Source: Candidatus Nanohaloarchaea archaeon (GTDB taxonomy: Archaea; EX4484-52; GLR71). Taken from it: a DNA stretch of 7,580 nt. The stretch is from assembly GCA_030671745.1 (NCBI GenBank), contig DAOVHT010000049.1, positions 1 through 7,580 on the forward strand, in the 5' to 3' direction. Position numbers and translations under genes: made by a program. The notes under the pieces are model-generated. The model saw nothing but the letters and a program-made list of their open reading frames with translations, was not told the DNA's origin and did not search any database. Each line of letters starts with the position of its first letter. Position 1 is the first letter of the stretch. Shown piece after piece: positions 1 to 5,034 of the stretch.

Positions 1-399
1 AAGATCAAGAAGATGAAGTTTGATGCAGAGATTGAATGTGTTGTGCATGGAAAGCTTCCACTTATGACAACTGAACATTGCATCTTCAAGAGCAAGTGTT
101 CAAGGCAATGCGAGAAAGACGCAGGACTTATTGACCGGCTTAACATGAAATTTCCAGTTAAAGGAGTCTATGGGTGCAGGATGCAGGTCTTGAACTGTAA
201 GACTCTGTCTTTGATTCGGCAGATGAATGAGTTTGCTGGGTCTGTTGATTGTGTAAGGCTTGATCTTAGGACTGTTGATGCGAAAGATGAGGTTGGTGTC
301 AAAATGATAATTGAGGCGTACAGGAATTCTCTTGACGGAAAGAAGTTTGATACGACGATCCTGATAGGTAATGAGTTTACAAGAGGGTTGTATTTCTAG
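1..399 (+). CDS. U32-family peptidase-like protein, C-terminal fragment (5' end outside window)
   Basis: The reading frame is open to base 1, so the gene starts upstream and only about 132 C-terminal residues are visible; the ATG at 13 is internal. The fragment has the pattern of peptidase U32 (collagenase-like) proteins. From the Met at base 13 there is Val-Val-His-Gly-Lys-Leu-Pro-Leu-Met at residues 10-18, then Glu-His-Cys at 21-23. Further cysteines lie at 29, 33 and 55, an Asp-Arg plus Phe-Pro-Val block at 41-49, and an Arg-Leu-Asp-Leu strand at 82-85. The protein ends in Phe-Thr-Arg-Gly-Leu-Tyr-Phe. Several U32 relatives (RlhA, TrhP, UbiU/UbiV) act in RNA hydroxylation or ubiquinone hydroxylation and carry Fe-S clusters on conserved cysteines. 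Whether C23/C29/C33/C55 bind a cluster here is inference. The substrate cannot be told from this fragment. It converges on the gene at 441-1289 with a 41-bp gap. Confidence 0.75.
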   Translation, partial: KIKKMKFDAEIECVVHGKLPLMTTEHCIFKSKCSRQCEKDAGLIDRLNMKFPVKGVYGCRMQVLNCKTLSLIRQMNEFAGSVDCVRLDLRTVDAKDEVGVKMIIEAYRNSLDGKKFDTTILIGNEFTRGLYF

Positions 400-407
400 C
401 CATTAAC

Positions 408-420
408 TAATCATAGATTA
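408..420. repeat. Short inverted repeat between convergent genes
   Basis: TAATC and GATTA flank a 3-base centre, giving a 5-bp stem in the 41-bp gap between two convergent stop codons. It is too short and AT-rich to be a convincing hairpin terminator and has no clear T-run beside it. It is recorded only because nothing else occupies this gap. Confidence 0.2.
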
Positions 421-440
421 TGTTGCGCACAAATAGGAAA

Positions 441-1289
441 TCATTTCAGCATTGCTGCAATATAATCGAAATTTTCTTTTAAGAAATTGGCGTTTGTTGT
501 GTAACGCAAGATGTGGCGCCTGCCAGAATGAGGAGTCTCTATATCTGATAATCTTAATGATCTAAGAAGCAGGGATGACGCAACCAGAAGATCTGTCTCG
601 GATGTGTCTTTCTGTTCAACTACCAGAGTCATATAATATTTACCATCATCTTTAAACTCAAAATAACCAAGAAACTGATCACCACGATATATCTCCAGTT
701 TTAATCTCTTTTGATAATCAAAATCATTTATGCTGAAGAACTCTTCTGCAAACTGATCTGCATGCGCTAACACTTCCGAGTATATGTCTTTACCGTTTTT
801 GTTTATGTCACCAAGATATGTCTCAATCAAAATATTAAGTCTATCTTTTTGTGAAAGTTTATCTATGTCATCTCTCTCAAATATAGAACATATAATATCA
901 TCAAGATATTCTATAGGTGCCTTATCAATTGAATCGACATCATAGAGTGCATCATTGCCTGTAGTATTCAATCGTTCAAGAAAATTATCAATCTTTGCAT
1001 AATTGACCAAATCGTTAGGCGATGCATAATCATCAAGATTTATCCTTTTTACAGGTATCTCACCTGAGCCTTTCCTGAATAATTTGCCAATATTATTCAA
1101 CCCATCATTTACACGCTCAATAAGACCCTTTTCATTTGATAAAAATAACGGTATACCAACCCCTGAACGGACACTTTCTATTTTTGTACATTTTAATTTA
1201 TCATTAGAATTAAGTTTGTTAAATTTTGGTACATAATGGTGTTTAAGAGCAGAAATCAAATCACTTATAGTTAAATCATCATTTGACAT
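441..1289 (-). CDS. Hypothetical protein, 282 aa, family not recognised
   Basis: This is a long intact minus-strand reading frame of 282 codons plus TGA. It starts at an ATG preceded by AAGGTGG about 10 bases upstream and by a good TATA-like element, so it is very likely a real gene. I do not recognise the family. The protein looks soluble, with no signal peptide or membrane segment, and is rich in Asp, Asn, Lys and Leu. Residues about 1-80 contain a Gly-Val-Gly-Ile-Pro-Leu-Phe stretch and a basic Gly-Leu-Asn-Asn-Ile-Gly-Lys-Leu-Phe-Arg-Lys segment. A central acidic helical part follows. The C-terminal third has alternating hydrophobic strands (Leu-Glu-Ile-Tyr, Gly-Tyr-Phe-Glu-Phe, Tyr-Met-Thr-Leu-Val-Val) and then Ser-Gly-Arg-Arg-His-Ile-Leu-Arg-Tyr. 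The gene is AT-richer than its neighbours: bases 781-840 hold 16 G/C, against 26 in 1681-1740. It is transcribed divergently from trkA. No function is assigned. Confidence 0.8.
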   Translation of the reverse strand: MSNDDLTISDLISALKHHYVPKFNKLNSNDKLKCTKIESVRSGVGIPLFLSNEKGLIERVNDGLNNIGKLFRKGSGEIPVKRINLDDYASPNDLVNYAKIDNFLERLNTTGNDALYDVDSIDKAPIEYLDDIICSIFERDDIDKLSQKDRLNILIETYLGDINKNGKDIYSEVLAHADQFAEEFFSINDFDYQKRLKLEIYRGDQFLGYFEFKDDGKYYMTLVVEQKDTSETDLLVASSLLLRSLRLSDIETPHSGRRHILRYTTNANFLKENFDYIAAMLK

Positions 1290-1299
1290 AAAAACCCAA

Positions 1300-1306
1300 C
1301 CACCTT
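1300..1306 (-). promoter_or_regulatory. Shine-Dalgarno site of the 282-aa hypothetical gene
   Basis: On the minus strand the site reads AAGGTGG, complementary to the CACC part of the archaeal 16S rRNA 3' end. It lies about 10 bases before the ATG at 1289 and supports that start. A leader carrying this site fits the TATA-like element located about 65 bases upstream. Confidence 0.6.
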
Positions 1307-1323
1307 AATCAAATCAATCAAAT
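1307..1323. repeat. Two direct 8-bp copies (AATCAAAT) in the leader of the hypothetical gene
   Basis: AATCAAAT occurs at 1307-1314 and again at 1316-1323, a 9-base period. Both copies lie between the predicted transcription start (about 1328) and the start codon of the minus-strand gene, so they would be in its mRNA leader. The low complexity means chance is a reasonable explanation. Confidence 0.3.
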
Positions 1324-1350
1324 ATAACATAAAATATTGGGTATATTAAT

Positions 1351-1364
1351 CTTATAAACTTTCA
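1351..1364 (-). promoter_or_regulatory. Archaeal-type promoter (BRE + TATA box) of the 282-aa hypothetical gene
   Basis: Read on the minus strand, TGAAAG is followed directly by TTTATAAG. This resembles a purine-rich TFB recognition element next to a TATA box. A start 25-26 bases downstream would fall near 1328, leaving a leader of about 40 bases with the GGTGG site inside it. The box position and the ribosome binding site agree with each other. The call rests on pattern and spacing only. Confidence 0.5.
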
Positions 1365-1410
1365 CCTACCCACAGTCGTAAACGAAAACAAATAAATACC
1401 TGCAGACATA

Positions 1411-1420
1411 ATTTATTATA
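1411..1420 (+). promoter_or_regulatory. TATA box of trkA, placed for leaderless transcription
   Basis: ATTTATTATA is centred about 27 bases before the ATG at 1443, which puts the transcription start at or within a few bases of that ATG. No Shine-Dalgarno sequence precedes the ATG. Both facts fit a leaderless archaeal mRNA and argue against the in-frame TTG at 1422 as start. The box is about 50 bp from the opposing promoter, so the two genes share one divergent control region. I see no clear operator palindrome between them. Confidence 0.5.
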
Positions 1421-1442
1421 CTTGGAACTACAATGTGGTATT

Positions 1443-2093
1443 ATGAAAATTATTATTGTCGGTGGCGGAAAGATAGGTGAACACCTGACCAAGGTGCTCT
1501 CTAAGAAAAAACATAGCATAACACTCATAGAAAATGAGAAAGAACTGTCACAGGAACTGGCGTCGAACCTTGATGCGCTTGTCATAAATCAGGATGGGAC
1601 GACGATGTCCATCCTCAAGGAGGCGGGGATCGACAAATGCAATGCAATAATCAGCGTCACAGGTGATGACAAGACAAATCTTATGGTCTCTGAGATCGCA
1701 AAGAGTATCGGTGTGCCAAAGATAATCGCAAGAGTGAACAACCCAGGGGACGAGGAACTTTTTGTCAAGCTGGGGATATCACTTGTGGTGCCTGTCACAC
1801 AGAACACGATCAATACTATAGAGAATGATATCTTAGACAGCAATGTGCGCATACTATCCAAGATAGGTGACGGTAAAGCCACCATACTTGAGGTTGTTGT
1901 TGAAGAAGGGAGCCCTATGGAAAAACAGAAAGGTAACATTCTTACCGGAGGCACCATCTCTGCGATATACAAGAATGGCACAGTCACAATACCTGACATC
2001 AAGACTAAGATTGAGACAGGGGATGTACTGATCATAGTTGCGCAAGATGCACATATAAACAGTATACTTAAGAGCGTTAAAACAAAGAACTAA
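1443..2093 (+). CDS. trkA: Trk K+ transport regulatory subunit TrkA (single RCK unit)
   Basis: This is the cytoplasmic NAD(H)- or nucleotide-binding regulator of a Trk/Ktr-type potassium uptake system. The 216-aa protein has an RCK_N Rossmann domain at about 1-125. It begins MKIIIVGGGKIG, with the glycine-rich loop at 7-12 and an acidic residue (Glu30) at the end of the second strand, the usual ribose contact. Asn-Gln-Asp-Gly-Thr (49-53) and Thr-Gly-Asp-Asp-Lys-Thr-Asn (73-79) match other conserved blocks of the family. A TrkA_C (RCK_C) ligand-binding domain follows at about 135-212. With one RCK unit it is about half the size of E. coli TrkA, as is common in archaea and in KtrA. I chose the ATG at 1443 because the Rossmann strand begins there and the TATA box fits it. 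trkH follows after 19 bp, so the two are surely cotranscribed. Confidence 0.93.
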   Translation: MKIIIVGGGKIGEHLTKVLSKKKHSITLIENEKELSQELASNLDALVINQDGTTMSILKEAGIDKCNAIISVTGDDKTNLMVSEIAKSIGVPKIIARVNNPGDEELFVKLGISLVVPVTQNTINTIENDILDSNVRILSKIGDGKATILEVVVEEGSPMEKQKGNILTGGTISAIYKNGTVTIPDIKTKIETGDVLIIVAQDAHINSILKSVKTKN

Positions 2094-2112
2094 AACACAA
2101 AAAGTTGATGAT

Positions 2113-3489
2113 ATGAAAAGTGTTATGGCGTACATCGGTCTTCTGCTCGAGATATTCTCAATATTTCTTATACTGCCAATAATTGTCGCATTCATATATG
2201 GAGAGTCGGCAACACCATTTTTTGTGACATTCACAATTGCCATATTCCTGGGCATATTTCTTGAAAAATATTTCCGTAGGGAGACGCTTGACCTATCAAG
2301 AGGGCTTGTCATAACGGCACTGACATTCATCATGTTCTCGGTTCTTGGATCAATACCTTTTCTTCTGATGGATGCAGGAGAACCACTGGGTGTGGTTGAT
2401 GCACTCTTTGAGAGCGTTTCAGGATTCACTACCACAGGACTTACAGTGTTCTCTGATGTCGAAAGTATTCCAAAAAGCATACTGTTCTGGCGAAGCGAGA
2501 CGCAATGGGTCGGCGGTATGGGTATCATCATCCTTTTCCTGTCGATACTTCGCGGGCTTAAGACGTCGTCGATGGCACTCTACAGTGCGCAAGGATATGA
2601 TGAGAGGATTGAGCCGACCATCAAGGAAACATCACAGAAGATGGTCAAGATATACCTTACCTATTCGTTGTTCGGTGCTTTTGCGCTCTATCTCACAGGA
2701 CTTAGTTTATTTGAGGCCATCGCCACCATGTTCAGTGCCATATCAACCGGCGGGTTCACTGTCGTAAACCAGTTCTATACTGCTAACTGGACACTTGCAA
2801 TAGTCTCGATACTTATGATACTCGGGTCTATCAATTTCATAATACATGACAAGATATTCAAGAGAAAGTTTGAGATGGTAAAAGAGAATATTGAGATAAG
2901 GTCATTTCTTGTGACGCTCATCATATTCATGTCATTCATATTCATTGTCACCAAGTCACTTAAACTCTCCATGTTCCAGGCGATATCTGCGCTCACCGCA
3001 ACCGGGTTCAGCATCACTGACGTTACCGGGTTTGCGCCAGTATTGATATTCGTGACCATAATCGCTATGGTTATCGGGAGTTCGTCAGGGTCTACTGCAG
3101 GCGGAATCAAGCAGATGAGATTGATACTTGCACTGAAATCCATTGTCTGGGCGATAAAGAAGACCACACTGCCTAAAGATGCAGTCATACCTTTCAAGAT
3201 CGGTGGCAAAAGCATTGAAGATGATGTCATCAAGATAACGCAGGTGTTCATATTTACATATGCAACAATACTTGTCATCGGGTCACTGAGCCTTATGGCC
3301 TACGGATATTCACCTATAGAGTCACTTTTCCAGGCTGCGTCTGCCATGGGGACTGTCGGTATGTCGATGATTGACATCGGGTCTGCTGTAGCCGGAGTCA
3401 AGATAATACTCATGGGTTGCATGTTCTTAGGCCGGCTTGAGATATTTCCCATATTTGTCCTTATTGAAAGGATCATGAATAAAAGATAG
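2113..3489 (+). CDS. trkH: Trk K+ uptake system membrane subunit TrkH
   Basis: This is the integral membrane K+-translocating subunit, partner of TrkA encoded 19 bp upstream. The 458-aa protein has the four membrane-pore-membrane repeats of the Trk/Ktr/HKT family. Each selectivity-filter glycine is visible: Thr-Thr-Thr-Gly-Leu at 106-110, Ser-Thr-Gly-Gly-Phe at 211-215, Thr-Ala-Thr-Gly-Phe at 295-299 and Gly-Thr-Val-Gly-Met at 413-417. Other family hallmarks are Gln-Trp-Val-Gly-Gly-Met-Gly (131-137), Gly-Ser-Ser-Ser-Gly-Ser-Thr-Ala-Gly-Gly-Ile-Lys (322-333) just after the third pore repeat, and Gly-Arg-Leu-Glu-Ile-Phe-Pro near the C-terminus (440-446). Length is close to the usual 480 or so, and the gene is intact. 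The sequence before ATG 2113 (TTGATGAT) is only a weak ribosome binding site. An ATG four codons later is possible but less likely. Confidence 0.93.
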   Translation: MKSVMAYIGLLLEIFSIFLILPIIVAFIYGESATPFFVTFTIAIFLGIFLEKYFRRETLDLSRGLVITALTFIMFSVLGSIPFLLMDAGEPLGVVDALFESVSGFTTTGLTVFSDVESIPKSILFWRSETQWVGGMGIIILFLSILRGLKTSSMALYSAQGYDERIEPTIKETSQKMVKIYLTYSLFGAFALYLTGLSLFEAIATMFSAISTGGFTVVNQFYTANWTLAIVSILMILGSINFIIHDKIFKRKFEMVKENIEIRSFLVTLIIFMSFIFIVTKSLKLSMFQAISALTATGFSITDVTGFAPVLIFVTIIAMVIGSSSGSTAGGIKQMRLILALKSIVWAIKKTTLPKDAVIPFKIGGKSIEDDVIKITQVFIFTYATILVIGSLSLMAYGYSPIESLFQAASAMGTVGMSMIDIGSAVAGVKIILMGCMFLGRLEIFPIFVLIERIMNKR

Positions 3490-3500
3490 AAAAAAAGATT

Positions 3501-3510
3501 ATTTAAAAAT
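3501..3510 (+). promoter_or_regulatory. Possible internal TATA box before the AMP phosphorylase gene
   Basis: ATTTAAAAAT in the 48-bp trkH-deoA gap resembles an archaeal TATA box with A-rich sequence before it. A start about 26 bases downstream would fall near 3531, after the AGGAG site at 3521-3525, so the promoter and the Shine-Dalgarno site would not both be used on one transcript. Either read-through from trkA uses the AGGAG, or a second, nearly leaderless mRNA exists. Confidence 0.3.
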
Positions 3511-3520
3511 GTTTGAAAAA

Positions 3521-3525
3521 AGGAG
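3521..3525 (+). promoter_or_regulatory. Shine-Dalgarno site of the AMP phosphorylase gene
   Basis: AGGAG lies 3 bases before an in-frame TTG (3529) and 12 bases before an ATG (3538). Neither spacing is ideal. The family N-terminus, with Leu-Lys-Ala-Lys-Tyr-Leu-Asp-Ile close to the initiator Met, favours the ATG. Confidence 0.5.
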
Positions 3526-3537
3526 AACTTGATTGAA

Positions 3538-5034
3538 ATGCTTAAACTGAAAGCCAAATACCTTGATATCGAACCCAGATATCCGCTTGTCATAATGAAC
3601 ATTGACGATGCAAAAGAGATAGGTGCAAATAATACTGACAGGGTCCTTGTGACTTTCAAGAAAAAGAGCAAGATAGTTGTTGTCGAGACCACGGCAACCA
3701 TTGTTCCTGCCGGTGAGATTGGGTTGAACAGGAATGCTATGAAATATGGTATCAAGGCAGGGGATAGCCTTTATGTTGACCCGGCCGAGAAACCGGAATC
3801 TGTCGAGTACATCAAAAAGAAACTTCGCGGTGCTGAACTTACCAAAAAGGAATGTGAAGTGATCATTGAGGATATCAATGATAACAAGATAAATGATATC
3901 GAGCTTGGGGCGTATGTGTCTGCGATATACATGCATGATTTCACTGACCGAGAACTTATCGCAGTCACAAAAAAGATGGTGTCAACAGGTGCAACATTTA
4001 AATGGAAAAATGATAATGTGGTCGACAAGCATTCAATCGGTGGCGTGCCGGGAAACAGGGTGACACCCATTGTTGTTGCGATTGCTACTGCTTGCGGGCT
4101 TGTCATGCCAAAGACCAGTTCAAGGGCAATAACATCGCCTTCAGGCACGGCTGACACGCTTGAGGTGTGGTGCAATGTCGACCAGCCGACTGACAAGATC
4201 CAGGAAGTGATCGACAAGACCGGTGGGTGTTTCGTGTGGGGTGGTAATATGGACATCGCGCCGACAGATGATAAGATAATACGCGGTGAGTATCCGTTAT
4301 CGGTAGACCCTGAAGGACAGCTTCTGGCATCTGTCATGGCCAAAAAGGCTGCCATGGGTGCAAAGGCTGTTGTCATTGACATACCTTTCGGGTTTGAGAG
4401 CAAGGTGGAAAGCCTTTCAAAAGCCAGAAGTCTTGCAAGACGGTTCAAGGCGCTCGGGAAAAGTATGGGCGTCAAGATCGAGTGTGCAGTGACCCGTGGT
4501 GAACAGCCAATAGGTCACGGGATAGGACCTGTCCTTGAATGCATGGATATATTATCAGTTCTTGAAGGCAAGGGACCCAAAGACCTGAGAGAGAAAAGTC
4601 TTGAACTTTCAGGGATGCTACTTAAGCTGACTAAAAAAGGTGACAGGAAAACTGCTGAAGACATACTTAATTCCGGGATGGCGCTCAAGAAATTCAGGCA
4701 GATTGTGGTGGCTCAAGAAGGTAATCCTGATCTGAATCTGCGCGCACTTGTCGGCAGACATGCAGTGAGTGTCAAGGCCAGCAAGTCAGGGACTGTGACC
4801 AGGATATATAATAAAAGCATAAGTAGGATTGCACGGATTGCAGGTGCACCGAAAGACAGAGGTGCGGGGATATATATGCATGTCAAGATTGATGATTATG
4901 TCAAGAAAGGCGATAGATTATTTGATATATATTCAGAGAAAAAGATCAAGCTTGGTCATGCACAGAAGATATGCCTTGAGAATTTCCCAGTTGATATTGA
5001 AGAAAAAGAGAACATACTTGTTGAGGAGATATGA
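3538..5034 (+). CDS. deoA: AMP phosphorylase (archaeal thymidine phosphorylase-like, EC 2.4.2.57)
   Basis: The family converts AMP (also CMP and UMP) plus phosphate to free base and ribose-1,5-bisphosphate, the first step of the archaeal route that continues through R15P isomerase and type III RuBisCO to 3-phosphoglycerate. From the ATG at 3538 the protein has 498 aa, the usual archaeal length. It has an N-terminal domain of about 85 residues that plain thymidine phosphorylases lack and that is linked to oligomerisation in the Thermococcus enzyme. A helical domain and the phosphorylase core follow. Diagnostic blocks are Lys-His-Ser-Ile-Gly-Gly-Val-Pro-Gly-Asn (165-174), Pro-Lys-Thr-Ser-Ser-Arg-Ala-Ile-Thr-Ser-Pro-Ser-Gly-Thr-Ala-Asp (191-206), Trp-Gly-Gly at 234-236, Asp-Pro-Glu-Gly-Gln (257-261) and Gln-Pro-Ile-Gly-His-Gly-Ile-Gly-Pro (323-331). 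They match the AMP-type enzyme rather than DeoA proper. The stop overlaps the next gene. A TTG start at 3529 would add three residues. Confidence 0.92.
   Translation: MLKLKAKYLDIEPRYPLVIMNIDDAKEIGANNTDRVLVTFKKKSKIVVVETTATIVPAGEIGLNRNAMKYGIKAGDSLYVDPAEKPESVEYIKKKLRGAELTKKECEVIIEDINDNKINDIELGAYVSAIYMHDFTDRELIAVTKKMVSTGATFKWKNDNVVDKHSIGGVPGNRVTPIVVAIATACGLVMPKTSSRAITSPSGTADTLEVWCNVDQPTDKIQEVIDKTGGCFVWGGNMDIAPTDDKIIRGEYPLSVDPEGQLLASVMAKKAAMGAKAVVIDIPFGFESKVESLSKARSLARRFKALGKSMGVKIECAVTRGEQPIGHGIGPVLECMDILSVLEGKGPKDLREKSLELSGMLLKLTKKGDRKTAEDILNSGMALKKFRQIVVAQEGNPDLNLRALVGRHAVSVKASKSGTVTRIYNKSISRIARIAGAPKDRGAGIYMHVKIDDYVKKGDRLFDIYSEKKIKLGHAQKICLENFPVDIEEKENILVEEI
5023..5028 (+). promoter_or_regulatory. 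Shine-Dalgarno site of gpmI inside the end of deoA
   Basis: GAGGAG is formed by the last Glu-Glu codons of the AMP phosphorylase. It lies 2 bases before the ATG at 5031 and 5 bases before the ATG at 5034. The longer spacing is more usual and favours 5034. Its place inside the upstream coding end fits translational coupling. Confidence 0.6.

Noticed and set aside
1422..1442. TTG start adding seven residues to TrkA
   Set aside because: The Rossmann strand of RCK proteins begins at the Met encoded at 1443, and the TATA box at 1411-1420 would leave the TTG outside the transcript.
2104..2115. TTGATGATATG as a possible C box of a C/D guide RNA
   Set aside because: The first base is not a purine as the C box needs, and I found no matching D box and inverted terminal stem. 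It is better explained as the weak ribosome site of trkH.
1854..2531. Long minus-strand open frame across trkA and trkH
   Set aside because: It is fully covered by two unmistakable genes on the plus strand, and its protein is low-complexity with no family resemblance. It is a shadow frame.
3771..4475. Minus-strand open frame of 234 codons within the AMP phosphorylase gene
   Set aside because: It is antisense to highly conserved phosphorylase core motifs and has no promoter or ribosome site. It is a shadow frame.
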